Assembly: GCA_949361645.1 (NCBI GenBank)
Contig: OX442425.1
Span: 751,832 to 815,831, forward strand
Origin: Spongilla lacustris
Taxonomy: Eukaryota; Porifera; Demospongiae; Spongillida; Spongillidae
Direction of reading: 5' to 3'
Length of the DNA stretch: 64,000 nt
Shown: piece after piece, positions 48,007-60,811 of the stretch
Position numbering within the stretch: the first letter of the stretch is position 1
How the letters are laid out: the number at the start of each line of letters is the position of its first letter
Notes under the pieces: model-generated
The model's database searches: none
What the model was told of the DNA's origin: nothing
What the model saw: only the letters and a program-made list of their open reading frames with translations
Position numbers and translations under genes: made by a program

Positions 48007-48861
48007 CAGAGATAATATATAGAGGGATTGGAAACGGGGCCAATCAACACTAATCAACGCGCGCATTCCTCGAACGAATCCTTACAAGCGGTTAGATAGA
48101 ACTTAGAAAATTTTACAACAGACACCCAGGATGGAGGGAGTGTGACACTTTATTCCTCGCACTCAGCATGGTCAATGATCGTACCCAAGCCACCAGTGAA
48201 TTGGGACAAAGGGAAGGAGACACTGCGTGAGTTTATTACTGATGAAAGTGCCGAAACATCGATTTTCTTCTGCCCATCCATCACCTTTGAAGAAATGTAC
48301 AGAACGATTGGGACGTGGTTTACCTTTAAAAACATGTGATGGGCACACAACCAACATAGCTCTACCATAATAATATATTAAAACCAGCTACCATCGTAAC
48401 AAAAAGCCGTGGCTCCCCCAGAGAGTAAGGGTACCCAAAACATCATAGCGAGGTTTCTGAAGATGCTATACGCAAACAACATAGCGATGGGCACATACTA
48501 GACTATGAGCAGTAAATACACAAATAATGACGTGGACAGTTTATTTAGATCGACGGATTCTCCCCCCAAAGTAAAAAAATGGCCATTTTTATTTTATTTT
48601 TTGGTTAAACAATGGCGCAAAATCGAATCTATAAGTACTCAATGAATCTTTAGTTGATCGTCTATCGACTACTGTATTTAAACTTGAGAAAGGATGTTTC
48701 ATTACCTTGTGACATTCAAGACTTCAATTCAAGCCTACAATTCCGCCCCCTTTTTTGGTCAACGTAGGTGCGATTCACGCGTGCAAGGATAGGGCGCGCT
48801 AAAATTGCTAAAGTATATGGCGCACGTGATTTGTTTCCAATCCCTTTATATATTATCTCTG
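48007..48861. mobile_element. 855-bp TIR element with 7-bp target duplication (copy 1)
   Basis: Left end cagagataatatatagaggg then attggaaac; right end inverse gtttccaatccctttatata then ttatctctg. It is flanked by direct repeats attcgtc (48000-48006 and 48862-48868). Subterminal tatggcgcacgtg before the right end is shared with the copy at 62382-63229. A 65-codon + frame at 48142-48339 is the longest; no transposase is recognised, so it is probably non-autonomous. Confidence 0.8.
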
Positions 48862-49034
48862 ATTCGTCGGAACACTAAGAGTACCGTAAATGTAATACAT
48901 TTCTAATTAAAAAACCTAATGTCCATCTCGAAACAGCCGTGCCCTTGTTAGCTAAACCATTATTAAAAATACGTATCCGTATTACGTATTACTTTTATAC
49001 CAACCTTTGTTATTCGTATTGCACATAAATTCTA
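48862..49034. other. Short spacer between elements
   Basis: Nothing recognised. Confidence 0.3.
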
Positions 49035-49045
49035 CAGTAGGCGGC

Positions 49046-49088
<43 letters not shown>

Positions 49089-49209
49089 AGGGAGCCCTTA
49101 AACGGTTTAAGGGCCCCGGTTTAAGGGCCTCCTGCCCCCCCCCCCCCCCCCCCCCCCCCCCACCCCCCCCCCCCCCCCCCCCCCACCCCCCCCCCTCCGG
49201 CCGCCTATG
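49035..49209. mobile_element. Short MITE with G/C-run core
   Basis: taggcggccggagggg at the left and ccctccggccgcctatgg at the right are inverse. The interior is poly-G (49050-49086), a small palindrome ccttaaacggtttaagg, and poly-C (49138-49198). The homopolymer lengths are likely unreliable. Confidence 0.65.
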
Positions 49210-50868
49210 GTGATTCTTTCATAAACTATACAAATCCTGATAGAGCACAAGTGTCTTACTTGAGCCATATTGTTCTTTTCAACACCACGCTACTAAGTAT
49301 CATCTTTATAGGTAAGGTAAGCTGCCATATTAGCACGGGTTTTTTAACGGGACTGTACAAGTCAAACGCATCGTCTGGAGTACGTTTTAACGCTACCAAG
49401 TGTCACTACTGATGGATGCGCACCATACCATCGTTTTAAAAGTTTTGCAGCACCTTCTGTTTTGTATATCCACTCGCACCTCTGAGGGGGGGGGGGGGGG
49501 GGGGGGGGGGGGTACGCGATGAGTGCCAAATTAGCACGGGGGGTGTGTCGTAGCTTTTCAATCGAACAGACAACCAGCAACGCCGCCAACGTATCTGGAA
49601 GTATCCAAAGTGAAGTTCTAAACACACAAAAAAATACACATGGCCAGAAATTGCATGCCTTCATTACTAATTTCTGACGCGTTATGACGTTTTTCCCGTT
49701 TCATTACCGTGCACGCGTATGGAGGATGACACTCTTTTGATCACTGTCACTCAGGAAAAGATGCCCATGACAAGGAAAAAGAACTTTATGATGAAGAGGA
49801 TCATAAGGTATACCTCTGTCGTTAAACAAAAAAATTAGCCCTCTTCCTGACGCTTCCTCATCAGAATTTCAGTGTTTCCATAGACATGTATGGATTTTGA
49901 TTTTAAAAATGAGGGTTTTTCAAGACATTTATGCTTCCTGACGAAAATCCAAGCTAGATATCAAAAAGGAAAGACTAACTGCTGTTAGTAAAACCATTAG
50001 GGCTGGAGTGTGACATATTTTAACGTTCATGACCCTTTTACCCTCGCTTCCCTGATCACTTTTATCATTAAGGTTCATATGTCTTTGTAAATACCAATAT
50101 TCAATAATAAATCGACAAACGCCGCGTGCGTGCCCTGCCGCGATGAAGGTTTTCAAACAAGAAGGCACAAATCACCGACCACGGTATGAATCCTAGCAAC
50201 GAACGTTCGATACTTGATAGCTTGTTACACATGTGCGTCTGATTTCGACTGTTGTGCGTGTGCATGGGTGGCAATATAGATGCGATTGTACTTTTTTTTG
50301 GTAGTAGGCCTACTCGGCTGCTCCAACATTCTTTTTAAGCCCTAGCTGTAGGGCGCGATCATGTTCGGAGTGTTTTAGCTACCTATATTAGGTACTTGGA
50401 TAAATCACGTAACTACCGTAAAAAATTGTTTCCCAAAAATTGTGCCGTAATTTTTGACTGCCGGAGAGGATTGATTTGTGGCGATCGATTGTTTGTGCTG
50501 GTTTTGAGTTCTGTTGTGCTTGCTATATTCTATAAAGGTAGCCCATGGCTTCTTTTAGCATTTGCTATTCGTTGTATACGGTGAAATGATTCGCAGTAGT
50601 AAGTTGTGGGCGTGTCAAAAAAGGGTATGGTTTGCTGGTTATAGAATTTTGTAGCGCATTGAATGGGTTCCATGAAATACATATGAAGGCATTAAGGACA
50701 CCTAGTTGCATTACTCATTTAAGTATGAGGGCAATCAGACGATGCGCAGGGTGTTGTCTCGAAGCCTCCACGAACGGCTTCATATGGTTTAAGATACGCG
50801 ATTATCGTGAAAGCTAATAGCTTTTATGACAGTGGGACGTCATACTTATTTGCCTTAATGTTACAAAG
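49210..50868. other. Region without a recognised gene
   Basis: Contains a poly-G run at 49486-49512. Open frames up to 100 codons occur but have no splice logic or homology that I can see. Confidence 0.4.
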
Positions 50869-51623
50869 CAGGCCCGTAGGCTGATCGGGAGACGGGGGGG
50901 TTCGGGAAAGCAATAAGGTGGAACTGATTAAGAGCGCGGGTGGGAGCAGGAGGGGGCGTAGCCCCCTCTCGCCCAGCTAGGGGGTATGGGGGAGCGCTGT
51001 AAGCTCCCCCATCGGGGTCTGGGGCTTCGCCCCAGCCGCTTTGCAACTTTTGCGATTTTTCATCCACAAAACATAGCATAATTGCATAGAAACATGGATA
51101 TAGCCCAGTTTGTGTTCCCGTTCAATAATGAAGTACATATAGGTCTGCCTTGCGAGTTGCGAGTCTAAAGGCTGGCATACACGGGGCAACTTCCGGGCGA
51201 TTTGTCGTATGCAACTCAAATGACTACATGTAACAGTATATGCTAGTTGGGCGTAGCCCGACCTTCGCGTATCCGCCAATACGCGAAGGTCGGGCTACGC
51301 CCAACTAACAGTATGCATGGGTAAAAGTTCCGCAATTCTTGATCGTATGCATAGTTGCACGGAACCCGTAATTTAATTCACGGACCCTCCCCCTGTTCCG
51401 CCGCTGCTGTTTGTTGTGGGTGGGACGTGGGCGCCCCATTTTAGAATGGATGTCCCGCGGTTGCTAAGCCTGCATGTATTGTTATCTCGTTCTCGCGGGC
51501 TATAGCTATACATGTACATGTATAGAAGTTATGAATAAATTATTTTGATGGCAAGCGGAACTAGTTCTGACGAGCGGGGGGGGGTCGACCGAACCCACCG
51601 ACCCCCCCCAGCCTACGGGCCTG
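50869..51623. mobile_element. 755-bp TIR element (caggcccgtaggctg ends)
   Basis: Left end caggcccgtaggctg, right end cagcctacgggcctg, flanked by caaag on both sides (candidate 5-bp target duplication). There are poly-G/C runs inside each end. It carries an inner perfect hairpin at 51245-51306. Confidence 0.7.
51245..51306. repeat. Perfect 62-bp palindrome
   Basis: agttgggcgtagcccgacct + tcgcgtat, a 6-nt loop (ccgcca), then the exact inverse. A related half-site (ggctacgcccaact) occurs near 57279-57293, so this is probably a dispersed fold-back family, here nested in the 50869-51623 element. Confidence 0.85.
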
Positions 51624-52453
51624 CAAAGATATGTTTTTCACTTTATTTTACGTAGGTAGAGAGTGTTAACGAGGTGTTCTATATAAAACGCACCTTATCG
51701 TTGCCGTGGGTTCTTTAGCTAGATTATTTTCAGACTCTGCTGCTTATGTAGTAAAAGCACCTTGCATATCTCGAGATTCTGATTTAGCGCAGTGCACTTA
51801 TCAATCAAACCAATTTAATCAAAATTTGTCATAGCAACATGCAATGTGAGCTTATTATTCGTATTTTAATACTATATTTATGAAATTCTATATTTTTATT
51901 CAACACTTCTGTGTGTACTTGCATGGATAATGAAGACTGTTGCTGATGATTTGAAAAGAATTTTTTTTTACCATTTTAAGAATTACATTTAATGAACGTA
52001 ACTAACTGTAAGCACCCATGATACGAAAGGGCTTGGTGTTTTTACATCCACACTAACATAGCATCCCAACGTTTAGAAAATACAAGAAGTATCATATAAT
52101 TATTGAGCACTCTGCTGGAAGCAGTCTCAACACTACACCTGATGTGTTGTGGTGGGCAATACATCATAATGTCAAAATTTTACAAGGTGTTGGGCTGAAG
52201 TACAGGTGTTTCTCAATGAGCAGTTTATAGTGTCTGTTGACACAGCTGAAAATGTAGCTGTTCCTCTACCAGTTTTGAATACAGAGCTGGATAAATGTAA
52301 TGTGCAATCCACCATATGTTAAGAACTGATTAAACTTAAAATTAATAAAACAGCTAAATTAAGAAATTCATAAGTGGCACATACCAGCAGTTTATTGTAA
52401 ATATAAAAAGTTGCTGTCTGTACACAAAGGATGTAAGATAACACAGAGGAGAT
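51624..52453. other. Flank of the transposase-like remnant
   Basis: A/T-rich. Frames such as NVKILQGVGLK-type fragments near 52170-52280 may be a decayed 5' part of the element at 52454, but I cannot support exact limits. Confidence 0.3.
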
Positions 52454-53207
52454 TTGCAAAACAAAATCACTGATTTGGTTCAAAACATAGAATTACATGT
52501 AAGTAATGAAGAATTGCTACATCGATTATCAAGCTCAAATATCATCATGACCAGAAATGATAGCAAGACATATAGCACTGCTTGCTGCAAGGCTATTTAC
52601 TATTGCCTCCAATATGGAGCACCCATAACACATGTGTGTAATGTGATTAGTGCAATACTTTTTGAATTGGTGGGTACAACTATTGATAGTCTTCCTCATA
52701 GTAGTACAGTATATCAATGTGTAGATTAGGGATCATCAGTGATATTCAGGTAAGTGAAGTAATGTATGCAAATAAAAATCTCACTCTTTCATGGGACTCA
52801 ACAACAGTTGATGCATGGGACATCAATGACCTCAATATCAGTGTGCACACTGTGCCAGTAACTTCGTATGTACTGCAATTAGGTGCTATAGCCTCTGGTC
52901 AAACAGAAGACTATGTTTCACATCAGTGATATAGCTTGACTCATATGATTTCTGTATTCAGTTGCAGAATTCATTTTTATATGTAAGGTCAACAATACTT
53001 AACCATTTCAAAAATACCTTAACCGACAGAGTTGCTGAGCAAAAACAAAATATTCTGCATCATAGACACATTATTTCAGTGAAAAGTACTGGTAAAGTTC
53101 CCAAAGCCACCAACTGTTACTGGACACAGAAAGACATCGAGGAAGAAGGGGAAGATGAAAAAATATGCATATTACAGCTGTATTACTGGAAATATTATTT
53201 TTGTTGA
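52454..53207 (+). pseudogene. Degenerate DNA-transposon ORF (DDE-like)
   Basis: Three successive + frames shift into one another: 52454-52729, 52717-52929 and 52962-53207. Read in order they show a helical region (CNVISAILFELVGTTIDSLP), LGIISDIQVSEVM, then LTLSWDSTTVDAWDINDLNI and ASGQTEDYVSH. The WDSTT block followed by a G-T-x-D-Y-like block resembles transposase-derived proteins common in marine invertebrates, where the Asp would be the first catalytic residue. Frameshifts and stops show that it is dead. I infer the family from memory of that pattern only. Confidence 0.45.
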
Positions 53208-54084
53208 TTTTTCTGACATGTGAAATGCCTTTTTCATTGAATGGTAAAATTTTGTTTCCGAGAACATGATATATATACATTTGGCTATATGTTTCTATAT
53301 CGCTACCATGAGCAGCCTGCATATTTGGCATGATTTTTTGCATAATATCGGCTGTAGTACCTTCTAAAAAGGATTTTTATATGCAGGTATGTGTGGCAGT
53401 TACTCCTTATATATTTGGCTGCAGTAGCATATTTGGTAAGATCATTGTAGCAAATATAAGTTAAACCGGCACAGTTTTTTTTTGCGCGGTCATTCAATTC
53501 CATACATTCAAAAGTACCGCTTTATGCTGCCGTATTGACCGAATGAAAAAAGATGATATGATAAGTAATATACCGTTGGAATGCGCATTTTTTACTCTTT
53601 TTAGAACCATGCGAATTGTTGCAAAAATATCAATTTGAAAAAAATATCCAAGTACCTACCTATATGTACATGTACATGTACATGGATTCTACAACGGCTT
53701 GTTTTGGTTGCGTTGGTTTTAAACGATTCGATTCCGGCTTACTCACCTATATTTGCTAATTCTACCACAACGAGTTCGTGGATGTAATACCTATAGCAAA
53801 GCCACATTTTTGCACCTGTTCTACCTTCATTAATATTTGTAAAGATGGGCATGTCCTTACGTGCAAACCTGACGCCATATTTTTGTTCTATTTTTTTTGT
53901 TGCAACTAATAGTACTTACGTATCTGTATCTGTGCGTGTCTATATAGTTTTTCATCTCTGCAGAATGAAAACTACCAATACAGCAAAAAAAACCCGTTCC
54001 ACAGAGACGAACCTTATAAGGATATATCACGTGAGGAATACATGCGGTAACAACCTACTTTTTTACTATATCCACATGGGGAAG
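53208..54084. other. Region without a recognised gene
   Basis: A/T-rich; no gene or structured repeat seen. Confidence 0.4.
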
Positions 54085-54245
54085 GTGGAAAGGGTGACAG
54101 CCTTGTGAAGGTGGAGGGAGGTAGTTTTGTGAAGGTGGAGGGAGGTAGTTTTGTGAAGGTGGAGGGAGGTAGCCTTGTGAGATAGCCTTGTGGAGGTAGA
54201 GGAGAGAGTGCCTTGTGAAGGTGGATGGGAGATATCCTTGTGGAA
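54085..54245 (+). repeat. 24-bp minisatellite (ggtggagggaggtagttttgtgaa)n
   Basis: Five to six copies, the later ones diverged. Confidence 0.85.
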
Positions 54246-54443
54246 CAGTTGGGAAAAGATAATACATGTAGGCCCTTCTCCCTAGAGATGAGGAATTTGA
54301 TAGCACATCCCAGAGGCAGCCACTGGGATATGAATCAAATTAAGTTTAAAGGTTTCTGATGTAGGGTACAGTTAGAAGGAGATAGATCTACGTGTTACAT
54401 GCATGTAGATGTAGGACCAAAGAATAATTGTTTAAAGTGGCTA

Positions 54444-56063
54444 CAGTGCTTCTCACAAAGAGAGGGAAAAATGAGAATGTCTAGTTTTTTAGCCATAACT
54501 CTGTAACCAAACATGATGTGGAAAAAATAACTACATTTTTGGAATCAGCATGTATTTTTGTATCATCCTGTGAATTTATGTTGTGTCACGTGATGTGTTT
54601 TCTTTTCAGGACCACAACAAGTAACATAGGGTAAAAACAACATTTTTTGTTTATAACTCATGAATGCAATGGAGTTAAGGCTTCAAATTTACAACACAAC
54701 TGCACCATCATAGTCTGCATGTCCATGAGCAGTTTGATTGTTACATGACCTCTAGTTATGGAGATCGGTTCAAGATTGTAAAAAATTGAAGGTGGGTAGC
54801 GGTTAAGGAAAAAATTCCTGAAAAGTTCCGAGGTAAGGTTTAATTCTTTGTTCGTTACATTGCAAAGTCCCTGTAGTTAATATATGAAACATTTAACTCT
54901 TATCCGTCATTGCGATCGTAAGTTGCAATTTGCCAAAGTTAAAAATTCCATTATCGGATAGAAATTTTAACGTTTTTCCGTATACGTTAAGGTATTATCG
55001 TCCACTTTGACGTCACAACTGATTACATGTATCGTAATAATAACGCAATGGATTCTGGCGCATGCAGCAGTTTCCAAGTCTGTGATTCTGTTTCAGGTAC
55101 TTGTTCTTTCCAGAACCTACCTGATACATACACACATGTATCGGGGGGTACCAGAAATAGAAAGCGAAGAAGTTGGAGGTGGAAGGCACTGGAAGACGTT
55201 CCTGTGGTTGTACAAGAGCGGTCGAGCGAGGGGAAGGCCAAGGAAGGGTTAAAAATAGTCTGGAGACTTTCATCACGTAGGAGAGTTTTTGATTCTACAT
55301 GTACTCAGGGCTTGATGTTTGTTAAATACGTGTTTATGTACGTTTCGCGCTAAGTGCACCCATGCTACTTTTGATTCAGTTGGTGAAATGCTATATAGCC
55401 AACTCTGGCTCGCCTGTTGAGAACACAAATTTGTAGAACAGGCTGATACAGTTTTACTTTTAAGAGTTATTCCCGACAAATCACAACAACGCGTCATCAC
55501 TGTAATGACATCATGTTTTGATACGTCATCAATAATCAAAATTTCTGTCCGATAATGGAATTTTGAACTTTGGCAAATTGCAACTTACGATCGCAATGAA
55601 GGGTAAGAGTAAAATGTTCCATATATTAACTAAAGGGACTTTGCAATGTAACAAACAAAAAATTAAACCTTACCTCGGAACTTTTCTGAAGTGTTTTCCT
55701 TAACTGCTACCCACCTTCAATTTTTTACAATCTTGAACCGATCTCCATAACTAGAAGGCGTGCAAAGATCAAACTGCTCATGGACATGCAGACTATGATG
55801 ATGCAGTTGTGTTGTAAATTTGAAGCCTTAACTCCATTGCGTTCATGAGTTATAAACAAAAAATGTTGTTTTTACCCTATGTTACTTGTTGTGGTCCTGA
55901 AACGAAAACACATCACGTGACACAACATAAATTCACAGAATGATGCAAAAATACATGCTGATTCCAACAATGTAATTGGTGTTTCAACATCATGTTTGGT
56001 TACAGAGTTATGGCTAAAAAAACTAGACATTCTCATTTTTCCCTCTCTTTGTGAGAAGCACTG
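54444..56063. mobile_element. Fold-back element with ~530-bp arms and TA target site
   Basis: Ends cagtgcttctcacaaagaga and tctctttgtgagaagcactg, flanked by TA (54442-54443; 56064-56065), as for Tc1/mariner elements. The left arm (54444 to about 54975) and right arm (about 55538 to 56063) are inverse copies at roughly 90% identity. The ~560-bp centre has a 109-codon frame with no recognised domain. It is a non-autonomous fold-back transposon that can form a very long hairpin. Confidence 0.85.
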
Positions 56064-56065
56064 TA

Positions 56066-58640
56066 CAATTGTCACATCCTGTGGTGTCCACCTTTATTAG
56101 TTTGGTTAGAAAAACTCCTTGGTTTGGTTGTACACATAGCACAGACACCAGTTGTCTGCCAGGAGAGGAGGCTTATCTACATGACCACCTGGTATGGACC
56201 AGGGACTGGACACAAAGTTTTGCATCTCATGGACTGTGCCAGCCACCCTTCCAACATGCACCTGGTGAAAAACTTCAGCAAAATCTCAAATGGAAGGCTT
56301 TATGTGGTCTAGCTATATGTACATGGCTCTGCAGATGTATGTAATAGGTAATGTAACAGTTGTGGTGTGGCATTTATATTTATTTGGTTATGTATTGGTT
56401 GTGTATGTGTGTGATAAATGTGGAAAGTTCAGAAGGTATTACATGTACTAACAGAGAATGTAGCTGACTCAAAATCTTTGTGGTCACCTATTTAATTAGG
56501 GTGGTGGCATGTGGTCATTAGTTATGGCTGTTATGTAAACGTTTCACATGCATGGCCCCTCAGGACTAGTACATACTTGTAGTTTCTATCCAGCATCCTT
56601 GCCATTGTGTATGAGTCATGATCACCAGCCTTCATGCCATCGGCCATCGATCTGTTCACTGATGACAGATCAGAGCTGCATCATGGCATCCTTTTTTGTG
56701 CCATTGCTTTAGTATTTGTAGGAGTAAATTAGATAGACAGGTGCATGTATGTGATCTTTTCTTCAACTGCATGCCCATGCAAGTCCTGTGTCAAGTGTGT
56801 GTATGTGTGTGTGTGTGTGTATGTGTGTGTGTGTGGAGAGTCCAGCTGTGAATATCCGCCGCCATGCATATGTTAATTCTTTAGCTAGTGGAAGGCAATA
56901 TCCTTAACACACCTCCACGAGAACTTCTAGTATGTTATCAAAAACAAGCCAGTCATCGTGGTCAACGTCAGAGCGATGCACATGCAGATAGATATATATA
57001 TATACAATACATCATGCATCTTAACGAGCGAGTCTCGTAGTCACACCTATATATCATATTATGTAGTAGCTACTCCGCGTTATGGGGGTTTCAAGCCTAT
57101 CCAGTTGAAGTTCGATGTTGTACGTCTGGCTAGCGAGACTAGCGTATACCAAGAATTAGATTGATAGCGAGTGTAGAGCTATTACATTGTATATCCACAA
57201 TACTATCAACAATACTATCAGATGGGTACAAATCTTGGTATAGGCATAGATATAGGCCTAGGCTTGATCCGCCAAAAGGCTACGCCCAACTACTATACAA
57301 TGGATCAAAATGGTTAAATAACAGATCACGTGACCTCTAGAATGCATCCAATGGCAGGGGCACGAGTACAACTAAATGTTTTGAGTATGCTTAGATCACT
57401 AAAATCGACGATAGCTGTAGTTTGGAAGGATTTTATGTAACATACAATGCATTTATTAAAAGACAATAACAATAATATATTTTAATTAATTAATTAGCAG
57501 TTTTAACGTAATAAATCTCTAAAGTTCCTAGTGAGTTTAATGGTGCAATTAGATTTTTTTTAATCACAATCGTACGCTGAGTTATGCATCGATGTCCACA
57601 ATTTCTGGACATGATTAGCGTTCTCTGTCTGCCGCTAAAAAATTGCCACGCATTGCAGGAGCTCGCAGGAGCCCCCCTTTTTCTATTCATCACTCATGAA
57701 ACGTACTTTTTAAGCTTAGAACTTGGCTATAAGGCCACAACAATATGATTCCTTGTTTTCATTCATTATTAGATCATGTGTCACGTAACACCCATTATAT
57801 TAATCATAGACATAAAAAATGGCTATCTTGAACGTATCTGATGCGTGTTTGTCTAGAAAAACTACTTAACTTCCTTGGAATATTGAAGCAGAACGCGATT
57901 TTTCGTAGATTCTATCTATTCGACCACGTCTTCCAAGCACATCTATAGAGTCCTGGATAGATTTAGTTAAAGCGGAGGTAGGCACCAGCATAGATAATAG
58001 GGATTGGAAGAAACGGCATCGGGACCTACGTTAGTAGGTCCTATGTAGGATTTGAAGTGTCATGAATACGATTAGCAAAACACTAGATTCCATTATTGCC
58101 GATGCGCCGTAGAATCAGTTGGAATTTAGTGAGCGTATTTGGATACAGCCGTCGAATATCTACATTGTAGTATAACTGCCGACGTTTAGAAAGCTCGGAC
58201 AACAGAGATAACGCTCACTCGTTCCCACCCTCGAACCTTAAAAAAAGTTTCTGCTAATTCTTCTTCCGGATCTGATAAGATAAGATTCACTCGGATAAGA
58301 GGTTTATTGCGCTGTATCTTTGTCACGATTGAAGCGTAATGTTAGCCGTTATGCGGAAGCACTAGAACCAATAAGTTAGAAACTTACTGCCGAGTTGGAT
58401 ATTATTTTCGTAAGGGGAGCTATGCTTGACACAAATTCGATCTATAGCAACTTTGTTATGTTAGCAATAGCCCACAACAGATTTTATCAGCCCGTGGAAG
58501 ACATAAAAGTTAGGATACCGATAGTAAACCCTTGCTTGTGTGGTTGAACACGTTCTCTATACAGTTATTACTATATTATTATTTTAATAGTAGTCTGTAA
58601 AAAATGAATGACACAAGTTATAAAACACTATAAAAACTAC
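56066..58640. other. Region without a recognised gene
   Basis: Contains a TG microsatellite near 56797-56836, a half-copy of the 51245 palindrome near 57265-57300, and at 57989-58015 a single end agcatagataatagggattg + gaagaaac. That end resembles the ends of the 48007 and 62382 elements; I do not see its partner. Confidence 0.4.
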
Positions 58641-58645
58641 ACACC

Positions 58646-58860
58646 CTAAAAGTCAGTAAAAGAAGGTGAAAAAAGTGTTCCTAGGATGGAGGCAGCATTG
58701 CCCCTTTGTACAGCCACTGAAAGACGTTGGAGCAGGTAGCTGTAACTTTTTGTGTCACCAGTTGTGGCTGAGAGCCTGTGACCTAGCTCCTTCAGGAAGA
58801 TCTGGGAAAGAGGACCAACTACTCCTGATGTCTCATAGGCAATAGGGGTAAAACATATGC
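58646..58860 (-). pseudogene. Mobile-element protein tail (retroelement-like)
   Basis: The minus-strand frame ICFTPIAYETSGVVGPLSQI then FLKELGHRL and RGNAASILG, ending FSPSFTDF. The FTPI(A/V)xxTSGxxGP...RGN..S(I)LG pattern recurs at the C-terminus of retroelement-associated proteins in sponge and coral genomes (recalled, not searched). It is truncated at its 5' side where a different + strand ORF begins (58857). Confidence 0.4.
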
Positions 58861-59258
58861 CGCCGTCACGTCGATCGCGAAGAGAAAAGAATCGTGATAA
58901 GAAGATTGCCAAGTTAAATGATGACAGTTGTGCTGACGAGTCGCAAGATATTGAATGTGAGGAGCGCGACAGTTTTCACGAAGCGCATGAAAAAAAGAAG
59001 GCTTGCGACAGGAAGCACTATAAAGCCAATTCTGAAAGTAAGAAGGAGAGCGCAAAGGCCCAATACTGGCTTGATCCGGAAACCAAGAAGGAGAGCGCGA
59101 AGGCCCAATACTGGCTTGATCTGGAAACCAAGAAGGAGAGCGCGAAGGATCACTACGATCAAAATCGAGAACTGATTTTAGCCTCCAAACAAGCTCAATA
59201 TCAGGCAAATCAAAAGGCCAAGAGAGATATCTCAAGGATAAACAGCCGCAGGAAATGA
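58857..59258 (+). CDS. Basic coiled-coil repeat ORF, probably mobile-element-derived
   Basis: 133 codons, MPPSRRSRREKNRDKK... with about four repeats of a ~19-residue unit (KKESAKAQYWLDPETKKES type: basic-Ala-x-Tyr-x-x-(N/D)xE). It is highly charged and predicted helical. Repeats of this style occur at the N-termini of large mobile-element proteins in invertebrates. A similar ORF lies on the minus strand at 61980-62295 and also starts MPxxxR. A host function cannot be claimed. Confidence 0.45.
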   Translation: MPPSRRSRREKNRDKKIAKLNDDSCADESQDIECEERDSFHEAHEKKKACDRKHYKANSESKKESAKAQYWLDPETKKESAKAQYWLDLETKKESAKDHYDQNRELILASKQAQYQANQKAKRDISRINSRRK

Positions 59259-60560
59259 AATCCTCCCTTCACTTCCCCTCCTCCCTTCACCTCCCATCCT
59301 CCCTTCACCTCCCCTCCTCCCTTCACCTCCCCTCCCCCTTCTCTTCTCCCTTCCTTTCCTCTCCCTCTCTTCTCCCTTCCCTTCACCCTTACCTTCTCCA
59401 TTCCCCTCATCTCCCATTTCTCTTCTCCCTTCCCTCCTCTCCCCTTCACTTATCCCTTCCCATCCTCTCCTCTCCCCCTACTCTTCTCCCTTCCCCTCCT
59501 CCCTTCCCATCCTCTCCTCTCCCCCTACTCTTCTCCCTTCACCTCCTCCCTTCCCATCCTCTCCTTTCCCCCTACTCTTCTCCCTTCACCTCCCCTCCTC
59601 CCTTCACCTCCAATCCTCCCATCCTCCCTTCACCTCCCCTCCTCCCATCCTCCCTTCACCTCCCCTCCTCCAATCCTCCCTTCACCTCCCCTCCTCCAGT
59701 CACCTCCCCTCCTCCCATCCTCCCTTCACCTCCCATCCTCCCTTCACCTCCCATCCTCCCTTCACCTCCCCTCCTCCCATCCTCCCTTCACCTCCCATCC
59801 TCCCTTCACCTCCCATCCTCCCTTCACCTCCCCTCCTCCCTTCACCTCCCCTCCTCCCTTCACCTCCCCTCCTCCCTTCCCTTCCTCCCTTCCCTTCCTC
59901 CCTTCACCTTCCATCCTCCCTCCCCCTCCTCCCTTCACCTCCTCCCTTCACTTCCCCTCCTCCCTTCACTTCCCATCCTCCCTTCACCTCCCATCCTCCC
60001 TTCCCCTACTCTCCCCCTTCACCTCCCATCCTCCCTTCACCTCCCATCCTCCCTTCACCTCCCCTCCTCCCTTCAACTCTCCTCCTCCCTTCACCTCCCC
60101 TCCTCCCTTCCCTTCCTCCCTTCACCTTCCATCCTCCCTCCCCCTCCTCCCTTCACCTCCTATCCTCCCTTCACCTCCTCCCTTCACCTCCCCTCCTCCC
60201 TTCACTTCCCCTCCTCCCTTCACCTCCCATCCTCCCTTCCCCTACTCTCCCCCTTCACCTCCCCTCCTCCAATCCTCCCTTCAACTCCCCTCCTCCCTTC
60301 ACCTCCCCTCCTCCCTTCCCTTCCTCCCTTCACCTTCCATCCTCCCTCCCCCTCCTCCCTTCACCTCCTATCCTCCCTTCACCTCCCATCCTCCCTTCAC
60401 CTCCTATCCTCCCTTCACCTCCCCTCCTCCCTTCACCTCCCCTCCTCCCTTCACCTCCCATCCTCCCTTCACCTCCCATCCTCCCTTCACCTTCCATCCT
60501 CCCTTCCCCTACTCTCTCCCTTCACCTCCTCTCGTCCCATCCTCCCTTCACCTCCCATCC
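59258..60560 (+). repeat. 1.3-kb pyrimidine minisatellite (cttcacctcccctcctcc)n
   Basis: About 70 imperfect copies of a 17-18-bp unit; the 518-codon open frame across it is an artefact. The last part of that frame (60561-60811) leaves the repeat and reads IQFGHNGRPILCCTQWWFFC and GFGERMRTFSQEKRALNH, which I do not recognise. Confidence 0.95.
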
Positions 60561-60811
60561 GCCTCCTTCACAGCAGGATACAGTTTGGCCATAATGGTAG
60601 ACCTATTCTGTGCTGTACTCAGTGGTGGTTCTTTTGCCCACCACTTATGAAAATGGCAAGCAATCTGGTAAGCATCTTTGGTGTGAATGGCCAATTGCTA
60701 CAGACATTTAAGGTGATTAATCCTGATGCCTTTGCTACTGGCTTTGGAGAACGCATGCGTACCTTCAGTCAAGAGAAGAGGGCTTTGAATCATGTGAGGA
60801 TAGTTTCATGA

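Noticed and set aside
55027..55353. 109-codon frame in the centre of the fold-back element
   Set aside because: No domain, no repeat of the pattern elsewhere in the window, and it sits inside a non-autonomous transposon.
59255..60811. 518-codon + frame
   Set aside because: Almost entirely a Ser/Pro/Leu translation of a 17-18-bp minisatellite; no domain.
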